A stretch of 41,117 nt of DNA, taken from Candidatus Didemnitutus sp. (GTDB lineage: Bacteria; Verrucomicrobiota; Verrucomicrobiia; Opitutales; Opitutaceae). The notes under the pieces are model-generated. The model had not been told where the DNA came from and did not search any database. It worked only from the letters and a program-made list of their open reading frames with translations. The DNA is taken from contig JAMPXH010000025.1 in the NCBI GenBank assembly GCA_023701285.1, positions 1 through 41,117 on the forward strand. Reading direction: 5' to 3'. Shown piece after piece: positions 10,840-19,619 of this stretch; the first letter of the stretch is position 1, and each line of letters begins with the position of its first letter. Position numbers and translations under genes: made by a program.

Positions 10840-11343
10840 ATGAAACACGTGGCGCTCAGCGAGGAAGCCTATGCGGCCCTTCAGCGGCTCGCGGCGGCGA
10901 AGAATCTTCCTCCCGAGGAGGTGCTGGCCGCGCTGCTCGGCGCGGGAAAACCGCTCTCCGGCGACCAGCTCCTGTTCTTCCTCGTCAGCGCGGAGTTCAC
11001 CGCCCTGCCCGACCGCACGGAGCGTTACCTTGCGCTGCTCGCCTGGGCGGCGCGGCACTACGCGTGCGACTTCGCGGACTTCATCGCGCACCAGGAAAGC
11101 GCCCGCCGCTACCTCATGCTCACGCGCGAGGCGGTGAACGGAATCCGCGCGCACAACCACGCCCGGCAGATTGACGGCACGCCATTCTGGGCCGTGATGA
11201 GCATCGACGACGCCTCCAAGGCGCGCTTCGTGCGCCGGCTGCTCGAGTTCATCGGTTGCCACGACGAGACCGTCGCGCAGGCGATCCGCGCGCTCGGCCT
11301 CGAACGCGCCGAGCCGCACGGTTTCCGGCTGCTCGCCGGCTGA
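10840..11343 (+). CDS. SeqA-like DNA-binding protein (atypical)
   Basis: 167 residues; the ATG at 10840 is chosen because the product then aligns without gaps to the N-terminus of E. coli SeqA as I recall it (both begin MK, share Glu9 and Tyr11, and reach Leu33 in register). The SeqA linker is much shorter here. The C-terminal half matches the SeqA DNA-binding domain: SAEF...RYLALLA for SDEY...RFMLLLS, FADF for FAEA, and ARQIDGTPFWAVMS for PKHVPGTPYWVITN. SeqA binds hemimethylated GATC pairs and delays re-initiation of replication. Here the contact residues differ: Arg116 appears replaced by Ser or Ala, Asn150 by Ser and Asn152 by Asp; Arg118 is kept. The fold assignment is strong; GATC binding is doubtful. 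An upstream in-frame ATG at 10828 is possible. Confidence 0.75.
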   Translation: MKHVALSEEAYAALQRLAAAKNLPPEEVLAALLGAGKPLSGDQLLFFLVSAEFTALPDRTERYLALLAWAARHYACDFADFIAHQESARRYLMLTREAVNGIRAHNHARQIDGTPFWAVMSIDDASKARFVRRLLEFIGCHDETVAQAIRALGLERAEPHGFRLLAG

Positions 11344-11376
11344 ACGCTTGGCGAGCCCCGCCGCCAGCCCGCTCGT

Positions 11377-11461
11377 GGCGCTCGGGACGAGCGCCGCACC
11401 CTGATACCAAACGCCCGCAGCTTCTGGACTTGGAGATGGGCGTCATTGCCCTGACGACGCC
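11377..11461. other. Intergenic spacer with two small hairpins
   Basis: The 217-base gap (11344-11560) between the SeqA-like gene and the convergent permease gene has no credible gene. It holds GGCGCTC (11377-11383) / GAGCGCC (11389-11395) and CGTCA (11441-11445) / TGACG (11452-11456). Neither is followed by a T-run on either strand. It may contain a decayed repeat, but nothing can be confirmed from one copy. Confidence 0.3.
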
Positions 11462-11560
11462 TGTCGCAGCCGGGACGGCGACGACCACCTGCCAAGTCGG
11501 ATACGGCCCCATGCGAAGGGACGTTGGCATCACCATGCCACACGCTCGCCGCCAACCGCC

Positions 11561-12673
11561 CTACCGCATCCGCCCGAAGAACCAGGCCGCCAGCCCGACC
11601 ATCGCCAGATTCGGCAGCAGGGCCGCCCAGATCGGGTCGAGGTAGCCGCGTCCGCCCAGCAGCGTGGCAAAGTTCGCGAGCAGATAATAGAGGAAGAACA
11701 GGCCGATGGACTTCGACACGCCGACGACGGGACTCACGCGCACTCCGGACACCGCGAAGGGAATCGCGATGGCGAGGATGATGAGCGGTCCGAGCGTGTT
11801 CGCCAGCAGGCTGTAATAGCGCACGGCGTAGCGGACGACCTTGGGATTATCCTCCAGCGTGAAGTAATCGACGATCCGCTGCAGCTCGAAGAACGACAGG
11901 TCGCCGGGATTGCGATCGATCAGCAGCATCAGATCCGGGTCCTCGTTGAGGTGCGGCACCGTCTTCACCGTGAAGGCGTGGCGCCGGATGAGTTCGCCGT
12001 GCTCGGGGTCGAACCACAGCTCGCGTCCGTCGCGGAAGGTCCAGCTGCGGGTCGCCGCATCGTAGCTCGCCTCGCGGGCCATGATGCGCGTGCGTTCGCG
12101 GCGCGAGCGGTCGAGCTCGGAGACGGTCACGCCGTAGCCGCGTTCGGCGAAGCGGTTGTAGCGGTTGATATACCAGAGGCGGTTGGCCCGCTGGTTGTCG
12201 AACGCCACACTCGTCACCAACCCCAGCGAGCCCGACCCGCCCTTCTGTTCCTCGGCGCGGAACTCGAAGCTCTCCAGCAGCCGCCGCGAGGTCTCGACCG
12301 ACCACGGCACGACGCGCGCGTTCAGCAGCAGCGACACGCCGCAGAAAAACAGCCCCGCGGCCCAGAGGACGCGCGTGGTGCCGAAGATGTTGAGCCCCGC
12401 CGCGCGCATCGCGGTGATCTCGTTGTTGCGATGCAGCTGGCCGAGCACGAACAGCAGCGACAGCAGCAACGACAGCGGCAACACCACGGAGAGGTAGCTC
12501 GGCATGAGCACGGCGTAATACCAGAGCATGTCGCCGAAGCCCGCGCCCACCTCGATCAGGTCGCGGAAATTGTCGTAGAGTGCCTGCATGAGCAGGAGCC
12601 CCATCGTGGCGCAGAGGAGCAGGCCGAGGATTTTCAGCCATTCGCGCAGCAGGTAGCGGTCGAGGAGCGTCAC
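11561..12673 (-). CDS. LptF/LptG family permease (YjgP/YjgQ)
   Basis: 370 residues, the family's usual size, starting at GTG. Six transmembrane segments are predictable: three near residues 10-110 and three near 285-365, around a periplasmic beta-jellyroll region. The N-terminus LLDRYLLREWLKILGLLL and the segment LHRNNEITAMRAAGLN, which contacts the ATPase in characterised systems, are diagnostic. LptF and LptG form with LptB the ABC transporter that extracts lipopolysaccharide from the inner membrane. Which of the two this is cannot be decided; a partner gene is not in the window. The gene is divergent from the NSS transporter gene; the 191-base gap between them shows no other feature. Confidence 0.9.
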   Translation of the reverse strand: MTLLDRYLLREWLKILGLLLCATMGLLLMQALYDNFRDLIEVGAGFGDMLWYYAVLMPSYLSVVLPLSLLLSLLFVLGQLHRNNEITAMRAAGLNIFGTTRVLWAAGLFFCGVSLLLNARVVPWSVETSRRLLESFEFRAEEQKGGSGSLGLVTSVAFDNQRANRLWYINRYNRFAERGYGVTVSELDRSRRERTRIMAREASYDAATRSWTFRDGRELWFDPEHGELIRRHAFTVKTVPHLNEDPDLMLLIDRNPGDLSFFELQRIVDYFTLEDNPKVVRYAVRYYSLLANTLGPLIILAIAIPFAVSGVRVSPVVGVSKSIGLFFLYYLLANFATLLGGRGYLDPIWAALLPNLAMVGLAAWFFGRMR

Positions 12674-12864
12674 GCGCCGCTAGACAAGCCGACGCGCGGG
12701 CCCGCGCAAAGGCGAAACTGCGCCCGCGTCCACGGCGACCGGGCGGGCGCCTCGCGCCGGTGAACGCCAGTGCGGCGTCCGACGCGGCCGGCGGACGCAA
12801 GCGGGAGCGTCGGGGAAACTTGGGGTTTGCGCACGCCGGGGCTTCCCGCTTCAACGGCGCGCAT

Positions 12865-14478
12865 ATGGCAGATACCCCCTCGAAAGAAGCCTGGAGTTCG
12901 CGCGTGGGCGTGATCCTGGCGGTGGCCGGCAGTGCCGTGGGTCTCGGCAACTTCCTGCGCTTCCCGGGCCTCGCGGCCCAGTATGGCGGCGGCGCCTTCA
13001 TGATCGCCTACTTTATCTCGCTCCTGCTGATCGGCATCCCGATCGGCTGGGCGGAGTGGACGATGGGCCGGCGCGGCGGCCTGGCGGGCTTCCACTCGTC
13101 ACCGGGCATCTTCTACTCGATCGTGAAGCACCCGATCGGAAAATACCTGGGCATCTTCGGCTTCATCGTGCCGGTGATGGTCTACATGTATTACGTCTAC
13201 ATCGAGGCCTGGTGCCTCGGTTACGCGCTCAATGCGGCCACCGGCACCTTCAGCCAGCCCGGCGTGAACTTCGGCGACTTCTTCGCCAACTTCACCGGCA
13301 CCAAGCAGGACGGCGCCTCGATCCACTTCGGCCTGCATGACGTCGGCATCTTCGTGCTCATCGTCTACGTCTTCAATTTCTACTTCATCTACCGCGGCAT
13401 CTCCCGGGGCGTCGAACTCGTCTGCAAATACGCCATGCCGGTGCTGATCCTCATCGCGCTCATCATCCTCGCGCGCGTGCTCACGCTCGGCACGCCCGAT
13501 GCCGCCAAGCCCGACCAGAACGTGTTGAACGGCCTCGGCTACATGTGGAACCCGAAGGACATCGCCACCGGCCTCAAGAATCCGCAGCTCTGGCTCGCGG
13601 CGGCGGGGCAGATCTTCTTCTCCCTCTCGGTCGGCTTCGGCGCGATCATCACCTACGCGAGCTACCTGAAGCGGAAGGACGACGTGGTGCTGAGCGGCAT
13701 CACCGCGGCCTCGGCCAACGAATTCTGCGAGGTCGGCCTCGGCGGCCTCATCACCGTGCCGGCTGCCTTCGTGTTCCTCGGCGTGGCGGGCATCGTCGGC
13801 CAGGGCACCTTCGCCCTCGGCTTCAACGTGCTGCCGTATGTCTTCTCGCAGATGCCGGCGGGCGAGTTCTTCGCGACGATCTTCTTCCTGCTGCTCTTCC
13901 TCGCCGCCATCACGAGTTCGCTCTCCATGCTGCAGCCCGGCATCGCCTTCTTCGAGGAGGGCCTCGGCCTCGGCCGCAAGCCGGCCATGCTCTTCCTCGG
14001 ACTGGTGACGGCGCTTGGCACCTCGCTCGTCTGGTGGTTCTCGAAGGACCTGAAGGCGCTCGACACGATCGATTTCTGGATCGGCACCGTCTTCATCTTC
14101 CTCGGCGGCGCCGTGCTGATCGTGGTTTTCAGCTGGGTCATCGGCATCGACGAAGGCATCGCCGAGGCGCACCAGGGCGCCGAGATGCGCATCCCCGCGC
14201 TCTACAAGCCGGTGATGAAATACGTCACGCCGCTCTTCCTCGCAGCCATCTTCGTGATGTTCATCCTCGCGAACGTCTTCGGGTGGAACTTCAGCTTCGC
14301 CGACGCCAAATTCCAGCCCACGGGCTACATCACGGACCTCATCGGCCCCAATCCGAGCGACTCCGCGCGCATCACCTTCGGCTTCATCGTCATCACGATC
14401 ATCTTCGTGGCGCTGATGATCAAACTGGCCGGCAAACGCTGGGATGCCGCCCGCAAACAGGGAGGAAACAACTCATGA
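12865..14478 (+). CDS. LeuT-like neurotransmitter:sodium symporter (NSS/SNF family)
   Basis: 537 residues. The start at 12865 (MADTPSKEAWSSRVG) places the first helix as in LeuT. The sodium-site segment AGSAVGLGNFLRFP, followed by GGGAFMIAYF, matches the LeuT pattern closely, including the unwound Gly and the Asn that binds sodium. Twelve transmembrane helices are expected in the inner membrane, driving uptake of an amino acid with sodium. The final helix is followed by a short basic tail (KLAGKRWDAARKQGG). The next gene overlaps it by ATGA and encodes a small subunit like MetS, so a MetP-type methionine/alanine transporter is the best guess for substrate. Confidence 0.93.
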   Translation: MADTPSKEAWSSRVGVILAVAGSAVGLGNFLRFPGLAAQYGGGAFMIAYFISLLLIGIPIGWAEWTMGRRGGLAGFHSSPGIFYSIVKHPIGKYLGIFGFIVPVMVYMYYVYIEAWCLGYALNAATGTFSQPGVNFGDFFANFTGTKQDGASIHFGLHDVGIFVLIVYVFNFYFIYRGISRGVELVCKYAMPVLILIALIILARVLTLGTPDAAKPDQNVLNGLGYMWNPKDIATGLKNPQLWLAAAGQIFFSLSVGFGAIITYASYLKRKDDVVLSGITAASANEFCEVGLGGLITVPAAFVFLGVAGIVGQGTFALGFNVLPYVFSQMPAGEFFATIFFLLLFLAAITSSLSMLQPGIAFFEEGLGLGRKPAMLFLGLVTALGTSLVWWFSKDLKALDTIDFWIGTVFIFLGGAVLIVVFSWVIGIDEGIAEAHQGAEMRIPALYKPVMKYVTPLFLAAIFVMFILANVFGWNFSFADAKFQPTGYITDLIGPNPSDSARITFGFIVITIIFVALMIKLAGKRWDAARKQGGNNS

Positions 14479-14630
14479 CCACCGGTGGCTGGATCAACAT
14501 GCTGCTCTCCGTGGGCTTCGTCACGGGGCTCTTCATCTTCTGCGTCTGCCGCGTGCTTTTCGGCAAGCGCCAGGAACACGAGCTCGGTCACATCGAGCCG
14601 ATCCACGAGGAAGAAGCCGACAAGTTCTGA
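14475..14630 (+). CDS. Small NSS-transporter subunit (MetS-type)
   Basis: 51 residues with one transmembrane helix near residues 7-27 (INMLLSVGFVTGLFIFCVC) and a charged, acidic tail (EPIHEEEADKF). The start codon overlaps the stop of the transporter gene (ATGA), and this is the only gene in the window with a strong Shine-Dalgarno sequence (GGAGG at 14461-14465). Position, size and topology fit the small subunit family described with MetP in Corynebacterium glutamicum. It would sit beside the transporter in the inner membrane. Confidence 0.82.
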   Translation: MTTGGWINMLLSVGFVTGLFIFCVCRVLFGKRQEHELGHIEPIHEEEADKF

Positions 14631-14661
14631 GCGCCGTTCGCGCCTGCCTGACCTCATTCCC

Positions 14662-14691
14662 GCCGGATGCCTCGCGGCATCCGGCTTTTTT
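14662..14691 (+). terminator. Rho-independent terminator of the NSS transporter operon
   Basis: Perfect 10-base-pair stem GCCGGATGCC (14662-14671) / GGCATCCGGC (14676-14685), loop TCGC, then six T residues (14686-14691), 31 bases after the small-subunit stop codon. The T-run is only on the plus strand, so it does not serve the convergent lnt gene. Confidence 0.93.
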
Positions 14692-14708
14692 CTGCCCGCC
14701 CGCGCCGG

Positions 14709-16388
14709 TCAGCGGATCCGGAAGCGGCTGCGGCGCTGGGGCTGCTCCGGCTCCGGCCGCGGCGGCCGCACGGTGCGCACGAGGTAATACCCAAGCGACG
14801 CCACCACGACGCACGCGATCACGAACCAGTCGCCGTGCTGCACATAGAAACTCGCGCGCCCCTGCCAGCGCCGGTCGCGCGAGATCTCCACGGTCTCGTG
14901 GCCGCGGAAATAGACGCGCCCATCCGGTCCGGTGAGCGTGGCTCGGATGTGGCCGTATTCGTCGATCCAGCCGGACCAGCCGCCGTTGCCGACGCGGAGC
15001 AGCGGCCGGCGGTTCTCCACCGCGCGCAGCACGGAATGCGCCGCGTGTTGGTAGGCCGCGCCGCCCTCGCCGAACCAGCCGTTGTTCGTCAACACCGCCA
15101 GCACCTCGGCCCCGCGCAGCGTGCTCTCCCGCGCCAGCGCCGGGAAGGTGTCCTCGTAGCAGATCAGCACGCCGACCGGCAGTTCGCCGGACGGCACGCG
15201 CAGGGGCAGCGGACGCGCCTCGCCGCCGCGTTGAAACTCGCCGCCGATGGGCACGAATTTCTCGAGCCAGCCGAGCAGCGGGCGCAGCGGGATGTATTCG
15301 CCAAACGGCACCAATTTGCGCTTCGCGTAGCCGGCGGGCTGCAGACCCAGGCGCGGATCGACCACGAAGGCGCCGTTGAACCATTGCTTGTCCTCGGGCA
15401 ATTCCGGCCGGGTGAAAACCGTGCCGAGCAGCAGCGGGGCGCCGGCGCGGCGCGCGACCGTCTCCAGCCAAGGTTGCACATTCGGATCGCGATGCAGGGC
15501 CCACGGCACGACGGCCTCGGGCCAGAGGATCGCGTCGGGATTGTCGCTGACGCTCGCATGCAGCGTCAGCTCCTCCAGCGTCTCCAGCACGGCGCGCGCG
15601 CGCTCGGGGTCCCATTTCTCGCCTTGGTCGATGTAGGGCTGCACCAGCGCGACGCGCGCGATTTTCTGCCGCTCCTGGCCGAACAGCTCGCGCAGCAGCG
15701 GCATCGTGGCGCAGACGAAGACGAGCATCGCCACCATGAACTCCGGGCTGCGCTTGCCCGCCTCCTTCTCGAAGAACAGGCGTTGCACGAGCGCGGCCAG
15801 CCCGAGGTTGAAGAACACGAGGATGAACGACACCGCCCAGGCCCCGCCATAAGCGGCGATCTGGAGCACCGCGGGGCGCTGCCATTGCGAGGCCGCCAGC
15901 GGCAACCACGGGAAGCCGCCGAAGATCCAGCTCCGAGCCCACTCGAGGAGCACCCACAGCGCCGCCAACCCCAGCAAGGCGAACACCCGCACCACCACGC
16001 GCTGACCGCGGATGCGACCGATGACCCACCACGCGACGAGGAACCATGTGCCGCCGATCAGGCCCACCAGCGGTCCGAGGAGGAACATGCCGATCCAGGT
16101 GACGTTGTGCAGCCACGCCAGCAGGGCCGTCCACGCGAGCACGTTCGCCCCGAGCGTGACGGCCGCATAAAGCCGGAACGCCGGCACCTGGAACGCCCAC
16201 CATGCCGCCGGCACCAGCAGGAGATAAGCCGCCTCGCCCATATCGACCGGCGGAAACGCCAGAAAGGTGAGCAGGACGGTCAGCGCAAAGACGGAGGCGC
16301 TCCAGACTAGTTTCGGGTTCTGCTCCGCCCAGCTCGGCTGCGGGGCGTAGGGATCGTCGGGAGGAAGGGTGTCGTTGGACGGCGTCAC
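14709..16388 (-). CDS. lnt: Apolipoprotein N-acyltransferase
   Basis: 559 residues, slightly longer than E. coli Lnt (512). It adds the third acyl chain to lipoproteins at the periplasmic face of the inner membrane. Several transmembrane helices occupy residues 30-230. The nitrilase-type domain follows with the catalytic triad in standard motifs: Glu291 in LWPEAVVPW, Lys356 in YAKRKLVPFGEYIPL and Cys410 in GVLICYEDTFPA. A last helix lies near 520-537 and an Arg/Pro-rich tail ends the protein. The GTG start is poorly supported: the secA terminator ends three bases upstream, so the ribosome site would be the T-run. The first 30 residues are hydrophilic and a start inside them would lose no domain. 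Confidence 0.93.
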   Translation of the reverse strand: MTPSNDTLPPDDPYAPQPSWAEQNPKLVWSASVFALTVLLTFLAFPPVDMGEAAYLLLVPAAWWAFQVPAFRLYAAVTLGANVLAWTALLAWLHNVTWIGMFLLGPLVGLIGGTWFLVAWWVIGRIRGQRVVVRVFALLGLAALWVLLEWARSWIFGGFPWLPLAASQWQRPAVLQIAAYGGAWAVSFILVFFNLGLAALVQRLFFEKEAGKRSPEFMVAMLVFVCATMPLLRELFGQERQKIARVALVQPYIDQGEKWDPERARAVLETLEELTLHASVSDNPDAILWPEAVVPWALHRDPNVQPWLETVARRAGAPLLLGTVFTRPELPEDKQWFNGAFVVDPRLGLQPAGYAKRKLVPFGEYIPLRPLLGWLEKFVPIGGEFQRGGEARPLPLRVPSGELPVGVLICYEDTFPALARESTLRGAEVLAVLTNNGWFGEGGAAYQHAAHSVLRAVENRRPLLRVGNGGWSGWIDEYGHIRATLTGPDGRVYFRGHETVEISRDRRWQGRASFYVQHGDWFVIACVVVASLGYYLVRTVRPPRPEPEQPQRRSRFRIR

Positions 16389-16391
16389 GTT

Positions 16392-16423
16392 AAAAAAAAG
16401 AGGGCCGGTGCTGGACCGGCCCT
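16392..16423 (-). terminator. Rho-independent terminator of secA
   Basis: On the minus strand, AGGGCCGGT (16423-16415) pairs with ACCGGCCCT (16409-16401) around a 5-base loop, then C and eight T residues (16399-16392). It lies 50 bases after the secA stop and directly abuts the GTG start assigned to lnt. Confidence 0.92.
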
Positions 16424-16473
16424 GAAGATGGAAGACGACCGGCGGGGAGGCAACGCGCGTTGCCAGCCCCGGC

Positions 16474-19467
16474 TCAGGCGCCGTGGCAGTTCTTGAACTT
16501 CTTGCCGGAGCCGCAGGGGCACGGGTCGTTGCGGCCGACCTTCGGGGTTTCGCGCCGGATGGTGACGGCGGGCAGCTTGACCTCCTCCTCGGCGGGCGCC
16601 GCGGCCGGAGCCTGCGTGGAACCGCCCGTGGTGGCCGTGGTCTGCACCGCCGCGCTGAGCGCGGTCGGAGCGGCCGCCGGGCCCTGCATCTTCGCGGAGC
16701 GGGCGAGGATGGCGAAGAGGTTTTCGAAGGCCTCGCGGTTCGTGGCGGAGCGGAAGAGCGACGTGCAGATCTGGAGGCGCACGTTGTTCATCAGCTCCTC
16801 GAAGAAGCGGAACGCCTCGCTCTTGTATTCGGAGAGCGGGTCCTTCTGGCCGTAGGAGCGCAGGCCGATGGAGCGGCGAAGCTCCTCCATCTCGGTGAGG
16901 TGCTCCTGCCAGTGGTGATCGATGGCGTTGATGACGATGTAACGCTCAAGGCCACCGAGGGCCTGCGGGTCCTCGACGGATTCCTTCAACGCGTAGGATT
17001 CCTGGATGCGGCCGACGAGGCGCTTGAGCAGGGCCTCGGTGTCGCGCTCGCCCTCGATCTCGGCGACTTTGACGCTGACCGGGAAGTGGGAGTTCATCCA
17101 GCCGACGAGGCTCTCGATGTTGGCGGCGGAGGGGCCGCCCTTGACGCCGTAGCCGGCGGTCTCGAGGCGGACGGCGATCTCCTCCTCGATCATCTCGAAG
17201 ATGATGTCCTTGGCGCGCTCGGCGTGGAGGGCGCCGTTGCGGATGCCGTAGATGACTTCGCGCTGCTTGTTCAGCACGTCGTCGTATTGGAGGAGGCGCT
17301 TGCGGATGGAGAAGTTCTGTTGCTCGACCTTCTTCTGCGCGGACTCGATGGAGCGGTTGAGCCACGGGTGCTCGAGCTCCTCGCCGTCCTGCATGGAGCC
17401 TTCCATGATCTTCGAGGCGAGGTTGCCCTGAAGGAAGAGGCGCATGAGGTCATCCTCGAGGGAGAGGAAGAACTTGGTCATGCCGGGGTCGCCCTGGCGC
17501 GAGCAGCGGCCGCGCAGCTGGCGGTCGATGCGGCGGGATTCGTGGCGCTCGGTGCCGACGACGAGCAGACCGCCGAGTTCGCGGACGCCTTCGCCGAGTT
17601 TGATGTCGGTGCCACGGCCGGCCATGTTGGTGGCGATGGTGACGGCGCCGCGATGGCCGGCGCGGGAAACGATCTCGGCTTCCTGCTGGTGGAACTTGGC
17701 GTTCAGCACCGTGTGGATGACGCCGGCGCGCTTGAGCATGCGCGAGAGGACCTCGGATTGCTCGACGGTGACGGTGCCGACGAGCACGGGCTGGCCGCGC
17801 TGCTGGGCGTCCTGGATGGTTTTGACGACCGCGTTGTATTTGTCGCGGCGCGTCTTGAAGATGGAGTCGTTCTTGTCGACGCGGATGCAGGGCTTGTTGG
17901 TCGGGATCTGCGTGACGGCGAGCTTGTAGATCTCGTTGAACTCGGTGGCTTCGGTCTCGGCGGTGCCGGTCATGCCCGCGAGCTTCTCATACATGCGGAA
18001 GTAATTCTGGATCGTGACCGTGGCGTAGGTGCGGGTCTCGCGCTCGATGGTCACGCCTTCCTTGGCCTCGACGGCTTGATGGAGGCCGTCGGACCAGCGG
18101 CGGCCGGGCATGATGCGGCCGGTGTTCTCGTCGACGATGACGACCTTGCCGTCCTGGATGACGTATTCGACGTCGCGCTCGTAGAGCGAGTAGGCGCGGA
18201 GGAGCTGGGAAATGGCGTGGATGTCCTCGGAGACGATCTCGTAGCGCTGCTGGGCTTCGCGCTTGGTCTGCTCCTTTTCCTCGGGAGTCTTGGCGGCGTC
18301 CTTCTCGATCTCGCTGAAATGCGTCGCGAGGTCGGGGAGCACGAAGGCATCGGGATCGTCGGGACGGAGACGCTTGCGACCGATCTCGGTCAGGTCGGCT
18401 TGGTGGTTCTTCTCGTCGATGACGTAGAGCAGCTCTTCCTTCAGCGCGTAGAGTTCCTTCTTGTTGAAGTCGGAGTGCATCTCGACGTCGGTCTTGTCGA
18501 GGAGCTTGCGCCACTCCGGATTCTCCATGAGGCGGAGGAGCTGCTTGTTCTTCGGCATGCCGAGCTTCACCTGGAGCATCTTCAGCGCGGCGGCTTGGCG
18601 GGCGTCGGCGGTGGCGTCGGGTTTCTCGAGGAGGTCGGTGGCTTCCTTGACGAATTTATTGACGAGGCGGAGCTGGTCGTTGACGAGCGAGGAGACGCCG
18701 CCCTTGAGGCGGGTGAAGGGCTGTTCGCGCTCGATCGGGGCCGGGCCGGAAATGATCAGCGGCGTGCGCGCCTCGTCGACGAGGATCGAGTCGATCTCGT
18801 CCACGATGCAATACCAGTGGTCGCGCTGGACCTGATCGTCCTTGCGCGTGGCCATGCCGTTATCGCGCAGGTAATCGAAGCCGAACTCGGAAGCGGTGCC
18901 GTAGGTGATGTCGCGGCCATACATCTCGCGCCGGAGATCGGAGGGCATCTGCTGTTGGATGCAGCCGACGGTGAGGCCGAGGAAACGGTAAAGGTGGCCC
19001 ATCCACTCGGAGTCGCGGCGGGCGAGGTAGTCGTTGACCGTGACGAGCTGGGCGTTCTTGCCGACGAGAGCGTTGAGGTAGAGCGGGAGCGTGGCGACGA
19101 GGGTTTTGCCTTCGCCGGTGGCCATCTCCGCGATGCGGCCTTCGTGCAGGGTGATGCCGCCGATGAGCTGCACGTCGAAGTGCACCATGTCCCAGGTCAG
19201 CTCGTGCTCGCAGACGACGATCGTCTGGCCGCACAGACGGCGGGCACCGTTCTTCACCGCCGCGAAGGCCTCGGGCAGGATTTGGTCGAGCGTCTCGCCC
19301 TGCTTCAGGCGCGCCCGGAACTCGTCGGTCTTGGCACGGAGCTGGTCGTCGGTGAGCCGCTGGTAGCTCAGCTCAATCTCGTTGATCCGCGCGACGATCG
19401 GGCGGCACTTCTCGACGTATTTGCGGTGGTGGCGGCCCGCCAGGCTTTTGAAGAGGAAATCGAACAT
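16474..19467 (-). CDS. secA: Preprotein translocase ATPase SecA
   Basis: 997 residues. SecA drives secretory proteins through SecYEG using ATP. Walker A lies at residues 118-122 ([11 protein letters not shown]), followed by [16 protein letters not shown], the DEAD-type box [20 protein letters not shown] and the second motor domain ([28 protein letters not shown]). The first nucleotide-binding domain contains a long insertion (roughly residues 245-410, rich in Lys, Glu and Asp), as in Bacteroidota/Verrucomicrobiota-type SecA, which explains the extra length over E. coli (901). The tail is an Ala-rich linker and an SEC-C zinc motif [14 protein letters not shown] that normally binds SecB and phospholipid. 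No Shine-Dalgarno sequence precedes it. Confidence 0.97.
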   Translation of the reverse strand: MFDFLFKSLAGRHHRKYVEKCRPIVARINEIELSYQRLTDDQLRAKTDEFRARLKQGETLDQILPEAFAAVKNGARRLCGQTIVVCEHELTWDMVHFDVQLIGGITLHEGRIAEMATGEGKTLVATLPLYLNALVGKNAQLVTVNDYLARRDSEWMGHLYRFLGLTVGCIQQQMPSDLRREMYGRDITYGTASEFGFDYLRDNGMATRKDDQVQRDHWYCIVDEIDSILVDEARTPLIISGPAPIEREQPFTRLKGGVSSLVNDQLRLVNKFVKEATDLLEKPDATADARQAAALKMLQVKLGMPKNKQLLRLMENPEWRKLLDKTDVEMHSDFNKKELYALKEELLYVIDEKNHQADLTEIGRKRLRPDDPDAFVLPDLATHFSEIEKDAAKTPEEKEQTKREAQQRYEIVSEDIHAISQLLRAYSLYERDVEYVIQDGKVVIVDENTGRIMPGRRWSDGLHQAVEAKEGVTIERETRTYATVTIQNYFRMYEKLAGMTGTAETEATEFNEIYKLAVTQIPTNKPCIRVDKNDSIFKTRRDKYNAVVKTIQDAQQRGQPVLVGTVTVEQSEVLSRMLKRAGVIHTVLNAKFHQQEAEIVSRAGHRGAVTIATNMAGRGTDIKLGEGVRELGGLLVVGTERHESRRIDRQLRGRCSRQGDPGMTKFFLSLEDDLMRLFLQGNLASKIMEGSMQDGEELEHPWLNRSIESAQKKVEQQNFSIRKRLLQYDDVLNKQREVIYGIRNGALHAERAKDIIFEMIEEEIAVRLETAGYGVKGGPSAANIESLVGWMNSHFPVSVKVAEIEGERDTEALLKRLVGRIQESYALKESVEDPQALGGLERYIVINAIDHHWQEHLTEMEELRRSIGLRSYGQKDPLSEYKSEAFRFFEELMNNVRLQICTSLFRSATNREAFENLFAILARSAKMQGPAAAPTALSAAVQTTATTGGSTQAPAAAPAEEEVKLPAVTIRRETPKVGRNDPCPCGSGKKFKNCHGA

Positions 19468-19571
19468 GAAAGAGGAAAACGATTAGCTGCGCAGAGCGAC
19501 AGCGCAACTGGCAAATGGTTCGCCCGGACACGTGGCGCAAGTGTCTTGCGGCCAACAAGGTCGAGGGGGAC

Positions 19572-19583
19572 GAAATTAATTTC
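19572..19583. promoter_or_regulatory. AT-rich perfect palindrome between secA and the ATP-grasp operon
   Basis: GAAATTAATTTC reads the same on both strands and lies in the 152-base divergent gap, 37 bases before the start of the ATP-grasp operon and 105 before secA. Twelve A/T-dominated bases stand out in this GC-rich sequence. It could be an operator or part of a promoter for either direction; I could not fix -35/-10 boxes with confidence. Confidence 0.35.
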
Positions 19584-19619
19584 ATACTTTGCACGCCGCA
19601 TGCTCACGCGAGGCCCGAC

